Position numbers and translations under genes: made by a program. This document shows positions 36,183 through 44,919 of a stretch of DNA of 64,000 nt, piece after piece. The number at the start of each line of letters is the position of its first letter. Within the stretch, counting starts at the first letter, position 1. The notes under the pieces are model-generated. The model had not been told where the DNA came from and did not search any database. It worked only from the letters and a program-made list of their open reading frames with translations. The stretch is from an uncultured Bacteroidia bacterium (lineage in GTDB: Bacteria > Bacteroidota > Bacteroidia > Bacteroidales > UBA932), in assembly GCA_902801885.1 (NCBI GenBank), contig CADCJX010000003.1, positions 57,205 to 121,204 of the forward strand. Reading direction: 5' to 3'.

Positions 36183-37280
36183 CTATAGGGAGTCGAGCCA
36201 GGCCTTCATCTGGGGGACCTTCGCCATGGCCGAACGGAAGAGTGCCATCTGGTTGCGGGTACGGACAAGGTTATGCTCGGGATATTTGGTCTTGTAGTAA
36301 GTGTCTCCATTGATGTAGTCTGCAAAGAAGCGTACTGCCTGCATGAATGGGAAGAGGCAGGCTGCATATGGCAGGTTCTCTTTCTCAATGGGAGTCAGGA
36401 ATGATTTTGTGCCCCTGATGTAGCCTCTGGAGAATGCCTTGAAAATCTCCATGTCGAAGTCAACTTTCTCCACTTCAGGAGAATCTTCCGCGACCGGGTT
36501 GGCTGCCGTGCGCAGGAAATCTCCGAAGTCCGAGAATACGTAACTCGGCATAAGGGTGTCAAGGTCAATGACACACAGGACATTGCCCTTGTCATCGAAC
36601 ATCATGTTGTTGACCTTGGTGTCGCAGTGGCAGACCCTCTTGGGTAGCTTACCTTCACGGTGAAGCTGTTCAGCCTTGCACATCTCGATGCCGTGAGCAT
36701 CTATTTCTTCAAGTATCCGGTGCAGTTCGCCATCCTTGGGGTCTGCTGCCAGCCTTCCCGACTTGTCGTCATGGACAGCCTGTACGAGTTGGCGTAGCCT
36801 CAGTTCCATGTTGTGGAAGTCAGGTATAGTCTCCCCGAGGGTGTCCGGTATGTCGGCAAGCATGGCCTCGAAATGGCCGAAAGCCTCTCCGGCGTACTCG
36901 GAGTACTCTGGATTGACCATCTCGTAGGTCTTGGCTCCGTCGATGAAGACGGAGACCCTCCAGAACTTTCCGTCACACTCGATGTAGGTCTTGGGACTGT
37001 CCTTAAGGGGAACGAATCGGAGCACCTTGCGGTCGATGTCGCTCTCGCCGGCCTCTTCAAGCTTGCGGCGGATGTGTCTTGTCGCTGCCTCGATGTTGTG
37101 CTGGAGCAGTTCTACATCGGTGAATATAGCATTGTTTATCCGTTGAAGCACATAGTCATCGGCTTCGCCTTCAGTGGTGACTTTGTAGGTGTCATTGATG
37201 AGTCCGTTGCCGAGGGGGGCTATTTCCTTGACCTCACCTTCGATTGCGAAGCGTTGCACTATCTTTTTCAGATCTTCCAT
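36183..37280 (-). CDS. Aminoglycoside-phosphotransferase-fold kinase (NahK-like)
   Basis: 365 residues. Catalytic loop HCDTKVNNMMF and metal segment VIDLDTLMPSYVFSDFGDFLR, with an N-terminal nucleotide-binding GNGLINDTYKV. The closest recognisable group is N-acetylhexosamine 1-kinase NahK and its Bacteroidota relatives, so an amino-sugar or sugar substrate is likely. It heads the minus-strand run, 9 nt before the dipeptide epimerase. Together they suggest salvage of cell-wall or glycoprotein fragments. Homoserine or choline-type kinases are less likely alternatives. Confidence 0.78.
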   Translation of the reverse strand: MEDLKKIVQRFAIEGEVKEIAPLGNGLINDTYKVTTEGEADDYVLQRINNAIFTDVELLQHNIEAATRHIRRKLEEAGESDIDRKVLRFVPLKDSPKTYIECDGKFWRVSVFIDGAKTYEMVNPEYSEYAGEAFGHFEAMLADIPDTLGETIPDFHNMELRLRQLVQAVHDDKSGRLAADPKDGELHRILEEIDAHGIEMCKAEQLHREGKLPKRVCHCDTKVNNMMFDDKGNVLCVIDLDTLMPSYVFSDFGDFLRTAANPVAEDSPEVEKVDFDMEIFKAFSRGYIRGTKSFLTPIEKENLPYAACLFPFMQAVRFFADYINGDTYYKTKYPEHNLVRTRNQMALFRSAMAKVPQMKAWLDSL

Positions 37281-37350
37281 CGTTGTTTTGTTTTAGTGTT
37301 TGGTTGTTAACATCTTTCAAAAATAACAATAATTCCCGAAATTAGCAGTC

Positions 37351-38514
37351 GTGATACAAAAGAAAAGATACATCGTACTGGATGCCCTCCGCGGCTTCGC
37401 CATCCTAGGAATTTGCCTGGCCAATTTCCCCGAGTTTTCCTTATGGACCTTTTCCGATCCTTCTGGTTGGACAATCTCCGACAAGGTGACTCGGGCAATA
37501 CAGACTTTCCTCATAGATGGGTAGTTCTATACCCTTTTCTCCCTGCTTTTCGGTATGGGGTTCAGCATACAGATTGACAATGCCGAGGGGGAGACCAGGA
37601 CCTTCTACCGCAGGATGATCGTCCTTTTCCTGATAGGCCTGTGTCATCTGCTCTTTCTATGGAGCGGAGACATTCTTATGCTCTATGCCGCGATGGGGAT
37701 GATCCTCCCGCTGTTCAAGCGTCTTCCGACCCGTAAGATTCTTTTTGCCGGCGGAATATTCCTGGTGCTTCCGGTGGTCTGCGAAGCGATTCTAGGCACT
37801 AGGCTGTCAGATCCGCTCCTTGCCGAGCAATGGAGGATTTGTGCCCTTTACGGCATTACAGAGGCCAATTTCGGAACATGGCTGGCTGATATCACCAACT
37901 ATAAAGGCATGCTTCAGTTCCTGCACCAGGGAGTTGTCGAGAGGATGTGGGAGTTCGTCACAAGCTACCGTTTCTTCAAGGTTCTTGGCTTGTTCATGAT
38001 AGGTTATGCAGCTGGTAGGACAAGGATGTTCGCCGATCTTGAAAAGTACAGGAAACTGTTGAAAAACATATTGTTGTACGGTTTGTTGCTGGGTATCCCT
38101 GTCAGTTTCCTCTACACCTGGAGTTCCATGGCAGGAGAACCTCTCGGACCGGTAGGGAACAGTGTTTTCTATCTTCTAAGCGTCTATCCCATGGGTTTCG
38201 CCTATGCTGCCGGTTTCAGCCTTCTGTTTATGCGGTGTCCGGATGGCAAGGGTTGGCTGCTCTTCGCCAGGCCCGGTAAAGTGGCCTGTACCAATTACCT
38301 GATGCAGTCAGTTCTCGGAGTAATCATCTTCTACGGGATCGGATTCGGTCTTGGAGGCAAGGTAGGCCTGCTTGGAACGGAGTTTATCGCGCTCGGAGTA
38401 TATGCTCTTGAAATCATTGTCAGCTCTTTATGGGTCAAGTATTTCCGCTACGGTCCTGTGGAATGGGTCTGGAGGATGCATACCTATGGACAGAGACTCC
38501 CTATCCGCAATTGA
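37351..38514 (+). pseudogene. DUF418 membrane protein interrupted by an in-frame TAG
   Basis: From GTG 37351 the frame encodes a normal DUF418 N-terminus (YIVLDALRGFAILGICLANF). It runs to codon 58, a TAG at 37522-37524, and then continues in the same frame with FYTLFSLLFGMGF and the rest of the family to 38514 (387 codons in all). Relatives have a lysine at this place (DGKFYTLFS), so one AAG-to-TAG change explains the break. TAG is an ordinary stop elsewhere in the window. Downstream translation could restart at ATG 37555, but that would lack the first membrane helices. A sequencing error or readthrough cannot be excluded. Confidence 0.8.
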
Positions 38515-38532
38515 TTCGGACGATAACAAGGC

Positions 38533-39711
38533 ATGGAGAGGATTATCTTCCACATAGATGTCAATTCAGCCTTCCTAAGCTGGATAGCCGTCAAGATGGT
38601 GCGTGAAGGAAAGCCGGACTTACGGCTGGTACCCTCCGTCGTCTCCGGTGATCCGGAAGACCGCCGCAGCATCATCACTGCAGCATCCATACCGGCTAAA
38701 AAACTCGGTATCAAGACTGCCCAGCCAGTTTCCATGGCCCTTCGCACCTGCCCTTCGCTTGTCATAGTAGGAGGCGACTGGGGCTGGTACAAAGAGTGCT
38801 CCGAGGGGTTCATATCGATTTGCCGGAAATATTCCCCTGTCCTGCAGCAGTTCTCGATTGACGAATGTTTCATCGACATGAGTTTCCGTTGCTATGGACA
38901 GGACCCGGTGGAGGTCGCGACCCGTCTGAAGGACGAGATAAGGACTACCCTTGGGTTTACCGTGAATGTCGGTGTCGGTTCTAACAAGCTCCTTGCAAAG
39001 ATGGCTTCGGACTTCGAAAAACCTGACAAGGTCCACACCCTGTGGGAGAGCGAGGTTCAGGAGAAGATGTGGCCTCTTGGGGTCCGGGATCTTCTTTGGG
39101 TGGGCAAGAAGACGGAGGCGAGGCTGACTTCCTACGGGATTCGTACGATAGGGGACCTTGCTACCATCGACATTACCATGCTTACCCGGCTCGTAGGCCG
39201 TAACGCTGCCATCCAGCTGCATGAATATGCTAACGGCAGGGATGATTCCCCGGTGGAGACAGAAGTCGCCGAGGCGAAAAGCTACAGTGCAGAACGGACA
39301 TTCTCCAAGGATCTTACCGACCCGGTGGACATCGACAGGGCACTGTTCAATGTCGCATGCATCGTGGCGCACAGGATCCGCCGTGACCATTTCAGGGCGT
39401 CAACTGTCTCCATGTTCATAAAGTACACGGACTTCAGTGTGGCGCAGAAGCAGTGTCAGGTCCCGCAGCCTACAGATGTTACCGCCATGATCCTCAATGA
39501 GGCCAGACGGATGCTGCACGAAGTCTGGGACGGGGTGTCTCCTCTGCGGCAGGTCGGACTTGGTGTGTCGAAACTGACACATGAAAACTACGAACAGATG
39601 TCCCTGTTCGAGGACCCCAGGATGGAATACTACCGCGAGTGGGACAGGCAGTACGACGAAAAGCGCGCATTGGCGGAGGATGCCCGTATGCTTGCCTATG
39701 AGCGCAAGTGA
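38533..39711 (+). CDS. dinB: Y-family DNA polymerase IV
   Basis: 392 residues. Palm and finger motifs are present: HIDVNSAFLSW with the first metal Asp, AASIPAKKLGIKTAQP, and the catalytic SIDECFIDMS. The thumb (GVGSNKLLAKMASDFEKPDK and helix-hairpin-helix LWVGKKTEARL) and a little-finger domain complete it. It copies damaged templates with low fidelity. The C-terminus lacks a recognisable QxxLF clamp-binding end, though SLFED sits near residue 360. It stands 18 nt after the broken DUF418 gene. Confidence 0.93.
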   Translation: MERIIFHIDVNSAFLSWIAVKMVREGKPDLRLVPSVVSGDPEDRRSIITAASIPAKKLGIKTAQPVSMALRTCPSLVIVGGDWGWYKECSEGFISICRKYSPVLQQFSIDECFIDMSFRCYGQDPVEVATRLKDEIRTTLGFTVNVGVGSNKLLAKMASDFEKPDKVHTLWESEVQEKMWPLGVRDLLWVGKKTEARLTSYGIRTIGDLATIDITMLTRLVGRNAAIQLHEYANGRDDSPVETEVAEAKSYSAERTFSKDLTDPVDIDRALFNVACIVAHRIRRDHFRASTVSMFIKYTDFSVAQKQCQVPQPTDVTAMILNEARRMLHEVWDGVSPLRQVGLGVSKLTHENYEQMSLFEDPRMEYYREWDRQYDEKRALAEDARMLAYERK

Positions 39712-39721
39712 AGCAACAGCT

Positions 39722-40540
39722 TTATCTTTGAGGAAGTTCGCCCTTGCAGATGCCCTTGATGTACCGTTTGACGACATTGTGGGCAGGGTAGGGCATTCCG
39801 CCATGGTCATATCCGTCGAATTCATAGAGGAAGACGTTCTCGTTTCCTACTAGTTTCATCATCCTCCAAAAATAGGCCTGCTCCTCGTAACGGCCGTAGA
39901 GTTCCATCTCCCGGTCGCCTGAAAGGACTACCATAGGCATAGGCAGTTTCCTCACGTGGTATAGCGGAGCTGTGTCGTCAACCAGTGCCTGCAAAGGCCC
40001 CATCCCCATTTTCTCACGGACATTGAAATGGGTGATCTTCTGGGCGCTGTAGGGAAAGGCTCCGGCAATCTTGTCTGCATCAATTCCGTAGGCGGCCAGC
40101 CAATGCTTGTCAAGGACTATCATGTCAATCAGGTAGCCTCCGGCAGAATGCCCTGCTACGAATATCCTTTCAGGACTCCCTCCGCGACTGCCGACTTCCT
40201 TGAAAGCCCATGCCACGGCTGCAGCGGCATCGTCGATTATTTCCTTGACTTCGACCTTGGGCAGAAGCCGGTAGTTTACAGCGATGATTCCGATACCGGA
40301 TTCCTTCAAGGCTGCGGGGATGTCCTTATGTCCCCCCGTAAGTCCTCCGCCGTGGAACCAGACCAATGTGGGAAAGTCCTTGATATCAGTAGGGTAGTAG
40401 AAATCCAGGACACATCGTTCGGCCGCGTATTCCCCGGCATTTGAATGGTAGTGGATCCCTTCTTCGATCTTGTAATGACCTTGGGCCAAGACAACCTGGG
40501 CCAATGCCAGGAGCATTATTGCCAATAAACTCTTTTTCAT
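39722..40540 (-). CDS. Exported alpha/beta hydrolase (HSL/BD-FAE-like esterase)
   Basis: 272 residues with a signal peptide (MKKS to VVLAQ). The oxyanion motif HGGG (WFHGGGLTGGHKD) and nucleophile elbow GHSAGG place it in the hormone-sensitive-lipase/BD-FAE-like carboxylesterase group. The catalytic His is probably in GYDHGGMPYP. It is the last gene of the glycerophosphodiester operon, 6 nt after the PNPOx-like gene. It may release an acyl group from a glycerolipid-derived compound, but this is speculation from position. Confidence 0.85.
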   Translation of the reverse strand: MKKSLLAIMLLALAQVVLAQGHYKIEEGIHYHSNAGEYAAERCVLDFYYPTDIKDFPTLVWFHGGGLTGGHKDIPAALKESGIGIIAVNYRLLPKVEVKEIIDDAAAAVAWAFKEVGSRGGSPERIFVAGHSAGGYLIDMIVLDKHWLAAYGIDADKIAGAFPYSAQKITHFNVREKMGMGPLQALVDDTAPLYHVRKLPMPMVVLSGDREMELYGRYEEQAYFWRMMKLVGNENVFLYEFDGYDHGGMPYPAHNVVKRYIKGICKGELPQR

Positions 40541-40546
40541 GACACT

Positions 40547-41035
40547 TTATTTTTCTTTGACCCTTTTGCCGGTCATGTGCTCTATCCTGAATTCCAGCAC
40601 GACGGCTCTCGGGGCGTTTCGCCTCATGTCGTCTTCCATGTCGTAACCTTCCGGGAAATACTTCAGTCCCAGTTTCCTGAGCAAAGCGTCATGGCGCACT
40701 TCGTCAGAAACCTCGCAGATGCGTCCGAAACAGATGACACTCCTTACGTGGTACCACCAGTCTCCGGGTTCCTTCGACGGCTCGTCGATTACTGTGAAGC
40801 ATGCCTTGTCACATGACCTTACAGCATACAGTTTGTGACCTTCGCGGGCGCAGTGGAAATAGATCCTTCCATCCTCCTGGAAGAAGTTGATAGGCACTGA
40901 ATAAGGATAGCCACCATCTCCGATTACGGAAAGGAATCCGCGCGGAGCCTTGGTCAGGATCTCCATGCATTCTTCTTCAGGCAGTTCTTGTTTTACCCGG
41001 CGCATCGGCCGGAAAGGGGGTACTTGGTTAACCAT
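40547..41035 (-). CDS. Pyridoxamine 5'-phosphate oxidase-like flavoprotein (NimA family)
   Basis: 162 residues with the split-barrel pattern of the NimA/PNPOx-like family: RGFLSVIGDGGYPYSVPINF, IYFHCAREGHKLYAV and WWYHVRSVICFGRICEV. Members bind FMN (some bind haem), and some reduce nitroimidazoles. True nim resistance genes are a subset, so drug resistance should not be assumed. The start overlaps the stop of the phosphodiesterase gene by 1 nt (TAATG). Confidence 0.88.
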   Translation of the reverse strand: MVNQVPPFRPMRRVKQELPEEECMEILTKAPRGFLSVIGDGGYPYSVPINFFQEDGRIYFHCAREGHKLYAVRSCDKACFTVIDEPSKEPGDWWYHVRSVICFGRICEVSDEVRHDALLRKLGLKYFPEGYDMEDDMRRNAPRAVVLEFRIEHMTGKRVKEK

Positions 41036-41829
41036 TATTTGCGGTAATCCTTTACAGCCTTGATGTACGGAACAAGCTTCTCGGGGTGGTCGGTCGAGAT
41101 GCAGTCGATGTCGTGCAGGATCGCCCAGTCGGCGACCTCATAGTCGTTGACCAGCCACAGGGTGGTTTCGATCCCGAGTTCCTTGGCTTGTTTGGCGATG
41201 TGGGGGTTGTTGAGGAATCCATCCAGGTTGTAGGAGATGCCGTCGTAACCTTTTTCCTTTGCATAGGCGGCGTCAGGCACGAACACTCCGCTGGAGATGA
41301 AGATCACCTTTGCCTTCGGGTCGACCCTGTGGATTTCCTTGCACATCCACTCGCTGAAAGTGGTGTACTCGACCTGGGACTCCATGCCGGAAGACTTGAC
41401 CATGGACATGGCTTTCTCGACCAGAAGGGTCTCCCTTTCCTTGCTAAGCTGAGCCTTGAGCTCCATTATGATCTTGATCTGCGGGGCTTTGCGGGCCTGA
41501 GCAAACCATTCTTCGAGAGAGGGCATCCGGTGTCCTCCGGGTAGGACGACCTTCCTTGCCTCTGCAAAAGTCATCTTCCTTACATCTTTGCCATCAGTGC
41601 CTGGCACTGATGGGCCGTGGAAGACGATGACCTTGTCGTCAGAAGTGAGGTGGACATCGTATTCCACTGCATCGACTCCGGCTTCCTGGGCGAAGCTGAA
41701 GGAGGCAATGGTGTTTTCGTAGGGACCTTCGAAACGGCAGCCGCGATGTCCGACAACTTTAGGCTGCGCTGATGCCGCAATAACCATGAGGCTGAGGGCG
41801 GCTATTAATGCTGTCTTTTTCATATTCAT
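41035..41829 (-). CDS. glpQ: Exported glycerophosphodiester phosphodiesterase
   Basis: 264 residues with a signal peptide (ending AASAQ). The GDPD signature is clear: VVGHRGCRFEGPYENTIASF region with the catalytic His pair (HRG and later VIVFHG), metal Glu/Asp in AVEYDVHLT, and TDHPEKLVPY near the end. It hydrolyses glycerophosphodiesters to glycerol-3-phosphate and an alcohol in the periplasm. Together with the GlpT-like carrier and GpsA it forms a complete uptake route. The gene overlaps gpsA by 4 nt. Confidence 0.92.
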   Translation of the reverse strand: MNMKKTALIAALSLMVIAASAQPKVVGHRGCRFEGPYENTIASFSFAQEAGVDAVEYDVHLTSDDKVIVFHGPSVPGTDGKDVRKMTFAEARKVVLPGGHRMPSLEEWFAQARKAPQIKIIMELKAQLSKERETLLVEKAMSMVKSSGMESQVEYTTFSEWMCKEIHRVDPKAKVIFISSGVFVPDAAYAKEKGYDGISYNLDGFLNNPHIAKQAKELGIETTLWLVNDYEVADWAILHDIDCISTDHPEKLVPYIKAVKDYRK

Positions 41830-42878
41830 CTAGTCTGGTCAAAAGTGAAACTGTCCCAGGGAAGCTGGGCGTCCTTCCCTTCGTCGAGGACGGCTGCAGC
41901 ATGGCAGAGCATCGGGAAAAGGCTCAGATCAGCCTTCCCAAGTTCAGCCTTCCGTACCATCGCGGCGTAAACCCTCCTTGAAACCACGAGGCTCTCCAGG
42001 GTGACTCCTGCAAGTATGTCCAGGGCTTCCTGATAGGTTTTGCCTTCACCAAGGAGGATCCCTATCTTGCGGGTGCGGCCTCCGTAGACGGTTACGTAGA
42101 GGTCTCCGATTCCGATGTTCTCGCAGTCGCGGCTGGCACCCTGCATTTCGAGGAGAAGGCGCATCTCCTTGACGGCCTGATAGAAAGCTCCAGCTTGTGA
42201 GTTGTAGTGAAGCCCTGCTTCAGGACCGTGTTCGCGATTGACGAGACCGATAGTCATGGCGATGGCTAGGGCGTAGCCGTTCTTGAGTGCGACAGCACTC
42301 TCGAGACCTTCGACGTCGTTAGTGACCGACACGTGGTAGTAGGAAGTCTGCATGGCCTCTTTCATCATCTTGATCGTGGCGCTGTCCTTGCCGCAGAATG
42401 CGACTTCGCTGTGGTCGTGGTACACAAGTTCGTAGGAGGTGCAGGGACCGCCGATGGCGCAGATCTCGCGTTCGATCCCCTTTGCAGCAAGGGACCTCTT
42501 CCAGTACTCGGGATAAGAGATCAAGGTCCCGTCTTCCAGATTGATAAGTCCCTTGGTTACTGAAAGGACAGGGATCGAAGGGTCAAGTTCCGAAAGGATG
42601 TTCTCCAGGAACCAGTCCACGCCGAAAGAAGAGACACCCCCGATTACGAAATCGGCCCCTTTGACAGCTTCCTTCCAATCTTCGTAGAAATAGTATTTCA
42701 CTCCTTCGGGGAAGGGATAGTCGAACTTAGGATGCTGGCCTGTCTTCTTGCAGGCTTCTATGATCTCCCGGTCAAGGTGGGTGCCGACCAGACGGACCTC
42801 GTGACCATTCTCCCTTGCCGGAAATGCGAGGGCAGATCCCATCATGCCGGAACCGATGATTGTAATTGTCTTTGCCAT
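41826..42878 (-). CDS. gpsA: NAD(P)-dependent glycerol-3-phosphate dehydrogenase
   Basis: 350 residues: Rossmann motif IIGSGMMGSALAFPA, VIGGVSSFGVDWFL, VTKGLINLEDG, catalytic Lys in AVALKNGYALAIA, and GIGDLYVTVYGGRTRKIG. GpsA interconverts dihydroxyacetone phosphate and glycerol-3-phosphate. Most GpsA genes serve lipid synthesis. Here, sandwiched between a GlpT-like carrier and GlpQ, it could run in the oxidative direction. Confidence 0.9.
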   Translation of the reverse strand: MAKTITIIGSGMMGSALAFPARENGHEVRLVGTHLDREIIEACKKTGQHPKFDYPFPEGVKYYFYEDWKEAVKGADFVIGGVSSFGVDWFLENILSELDPSIPVLSVTKGLINLEDGTLISYPEYWKRSLAAKGIEREICAIGGPCTSYELVYHDHSEVAFCGKDSATIKMMKEAMQTSYYHVSVTNDVEGLESAVALKNGYALAIAMTIGLVNREHGPEAGLHYNSQAGAFYQAVKEMRLLLEMQGASRDCENIGIGDLYVTVYGGRTRKIGILLGEGKTYQEALDILAGVTLESLVVSRRVYAAMVRKAELGKADLSLFPMLCHAAAVLDEGKDAQLPWDSFTFDQTR

Positions 42879-42901
42879 AGTCTATTATTTATTAATTTCC
42901 A

Positions 42902-44296
42902 TTAATTGCGAGTGTTTATCTCAGCCAGTACTTTTTCAGCTTTGTCGTAACCGTCGGCAGGAGCTTTCCAGAGCGAGGCCAGGATGAGGGTGCCAAGTAT
43001 TCCGAATATGATGGCGACCACGAAGACGGCGTTCCAGCCGAGACCCGGCCTGTCCGCAAGGAAGCCGAAGCCGATTCCGCTGATCAAGGTCGCTCCATAA
43101 CAGAATACCCCGCAGAAACCGTTGGCACTTCCGCTGGCTCTCTTGGTGGCGTACTGAGAACAACTTACTCCCAGCAGGGCCTGAGGGCCGTAGATGAAGA
43201 AGGCGGAGAGGATGATGAAAACCGCACTCCAGATCCAGTGGGCTTCATGCGGGAGCCTCCAGAAGATCGCGAAGCAAAGAGTCGCCGCCAGGGTACAGAT
43301 GGCACAGGTCCTGAGTGTCCTGTTCTTCAGGAACTTGTCCGTGACCCAACCTGCAGCCAAAGTCCCCAGTACTCCTCCTATCAGTTCGGAGCAGGCTACT
43401 ATGTTGGCGCTCAAGGCGATGTCCAGACCTTTGTACTGTGTCAGGAAGGAGGTTCCCCACTCGAGGATCGTAAACCGGATTACATACACGCAGAAATCCG
43501 CGATGCACACGATCCAGATGACCGGATTGCGGAATACCATCTTGTTGACGAACTTCTTGAATGACTCTCCTGTGAGTTGCTCCTGGGCGGCAGGGGCATT
43601 GTCTTTATTCTCTTCCCTGTCCAACTCTTCAATTTCCGGCAGGCCCACTGACGATGGAGTGTCCCGAAGAGCAACATATAGGGCTATGGCGCCTACGAAT
43701 GAAAGAGCTGCTGGAACAATGAAGCAGAGGTTCCATGCACTGTAACCGAAACGCTTGAGGAGAAAGCCGCAGAGCGCGATCACAAGACCTGCCCCGATTG
43801 AGTGGGAGGCATTCCAGATGCTCTGCTTGGTGGCAAGTTCACTTGGCTTGAACCAGTGGGCCATCAGGGCGGCACATGGGGGATACCCCATACCATGCAC
43901 GTAGCCGTTCAGGACCCAGAGCGAACCTATCAGGTAGACCAGGCCGATCGTGGCCTTCCCCTCCGAATCCAGGAGGTGGAGGAAACCGTTCATCTTCGGG
44001 GAGAAGCAGATGGCAAGGTTGATGACGCATGAAAGCAGGAGGCCGAGCGTCATGAGTTTCCTCTTGGAATATCTGTCAGCGAGCACTCCGTTGATCATCC
44101 TGGAGACTCCGTAGACTATCCCGTTCAAGGTTAGGAAGGTGCCGAGTTGGACTTTGCTCAGCCCGAGTGATGCCTCCATGGCAGGAATCGCAGCACTGAA
44201 ATTCTTCCTTAAGAAATAATAGAAGATATAACCGACCATCAAGGCAATGAGGGTTCTCCACTGCCAGTACCTGTACTTTTTGATAGTATGGTCCAT
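42902..44296 (-). CDS. glpT: Organophosphate:phosphate antiporter (GlpT-like MFS)
   Basis: 464 residues, 12 membrane helices, with the OPA family start GYIFYYFLRKNFSAAIPAM, containing the Arg that binds phosphate. GMGYPPCAALMAHWFKP and LFIYGPQALLGVSCSQYATKRASGSANG follow. The OPA family exchanges organic phosphates for phosphate; hexose phosphates are also possible. The following gpsA (23 nt) and glpQ indicate glycerol-3-phosphate. Confidence 0.87.
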   Translation of the reverse strand: MDHTIKKYRYWQWRTLIALMVGYIFYYFLRKNFSAAIPAMEASLGLSKVQLGTFLTLNGIVYGVSRMINGVLADRYSKRKLMTLGLLLSCVINLAICFSPKMNGFLHLLDSEGKATIGLVYLIGSLWVLNGYVHGMGYPPCAALMAHWFKPSELATKQSIWNASHSIGAGLVIALCGFLLKRFGYSAWNLCFIVPAALSFVGAIALYVALRDTPSSVGLPEIEELDREENKDNAPAAQEQLTGESFKKFVNKMVFRNPVIWIVCIADFCVYVIRFTILEWGTSFLTQYKGLDIALSANIVACSELIGGVLGTLAAGWVTDKFLKNRTLRTCAICTLAATLCFAIFWRLPHEAHWIWSAVFIILSAFFIYGPQALLGVSCSQYATKRASGSANGFCGVFCYGATLISGIGFGFLADRPGLGWNAVFVVAIIFGILGTLILASLWKAPADGYDKAEKVLAEINTRN

Positions 44297-44316
44297 GTTA
44301 TGGGATTAAGCGTACA

Positions 44317-44348
44317 CAAATGTACGAAAAGCCAGACGAATAATCAAT
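44317..44348 (-). promoter_or_regulatory. Bacteroides-type promoter of the glpT-gpsA-glpQ operon
   Basis: On the minus strand TACATTTG (44317-44324) matches TAnnTTTG. Twenty bp upstream lies ATTG (44345-44348), one base from the -33 TTTG. The implied transcript would start close to the ATG at 44296. The -33 box overlaps the stop codon region of the phosphatase gene. Confidence 0.55.
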
Positions 44349-44802
44349 AGCGGAATAATCCGTCAAGCATGGCCTCGCACCCTTCAAGAATGTCTTGGAA
44401 AGAGGTTTCGAAATCACCTGTGTACCAAGGATCGGCTACATCCCTGCCAACCCCGGTGTAGGACATGAGCAGGTGGATCTTGCATTCCGGGTCGGAGGGG
44501 ATCACACGCCTGAGCAACCTGAGGTTGGAGGAGTCCATGCAGATGAGCCGGTCAAAACGGTCATAGTCCGCCCAGGTGACCTGTCGGGCTCTTTTGGCGT
44601 TGTCGAAAGGCACTCCATGTTGTGAGAGACATCTTTTTGCCGGTGGATAGATCGGGTTGCCGGTCTCTTCTGAAGACACTGCCGCGGACTCGATGAAATA
44701 GTCATTCTCAAGACCGCGTGAACGAACCAGGGCTTTCATGATGAATTCAGCCATCGGGGACCTGCAGATATTCCCGTGGCATATGTAGAGTATTCTTGTC
44801 AT
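44344..44802 (-). CDS. Low-molecular-weight protein tyrosine phosphatase
   Basis: 152 residues beginning with the P-loop CHGNICRS (nucleophile Cys8, Arg14). The general acid Asp lies in DPWYTGDFE, as in the family. It dephosphorylates tyrosine (or arginine) in cytosolic proteins. No BY-kinase or capsule gene lies nearby, so its target is not indicated. It is divergent from etfB. Confidence 0.93.
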   Translation of the reverse strand: MTRILYICHGNICRSPMAEFIMKALVRSRGLENDYFIESAAVSSEETGNPIYPPAKRCLSQHGVPFDNAKRARQVTWADYDRFDRLICMDSSNLRLLRRVIPSDPECKIHLLMSYTGVGRDVADPWYTGDFETSFQDILEGCEAMLDGLFRY

Positions 44803-44821
44803 ATTTCGATATTTGCTGACA

Positions 44822-44852
44822 CAAAAATAACGTTTTTTGTCGGTTGGGGAAA
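44822..44852 (-). promoter_or_regulatory. Candidate promoter of the LMW phosphatase gene
   Basis: Minus-strand TATTTTTG (44822-44829) fits TAnnTTTG. Nineteen bp upstream TTTC (44849-44852) is one base off TTTG. It overlaps the divergent etfB promoter, so the two would compete for polymerase. Confidence 0.45.
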
Positions 44853-44866
44853 ATTGTGTAAATTTG
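44836..44866 (+). promoter_or_regulatory. Consensus Bacteroides-type promoter of etfB-etfA-acd
   Basis: TTTG (44836-44839), exactly 19 bp, then TAAATTTG (44859-44866), a perfect match to the Bacteroides -33/-7 consensus. The predicted start is about 45 nt upstream of the etfB ATG at 44920. Confidence 0.85.
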
Positions 44867-44919
44867 TCCGTTTAGCCGGATTTTTCCGGGATACTTGAAA
44901 TTAATTTATTCTTAAGGAT

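Noticed and set aside
37351-38514. Reassignment of TAG to an amino acid
   Set aside because: TAG is the natural stop of several intact genes here, for example the Gfo/Idh gene at 8997-8999 and the AmgK fusion at 20870-20872.
40547-41035. Calling the PNPOx-like gene a nitroimidazole resistance determinant
   Set aside because: The family is broad and most members are ordinary flavoproteins; nothing here indicates drug resistance.
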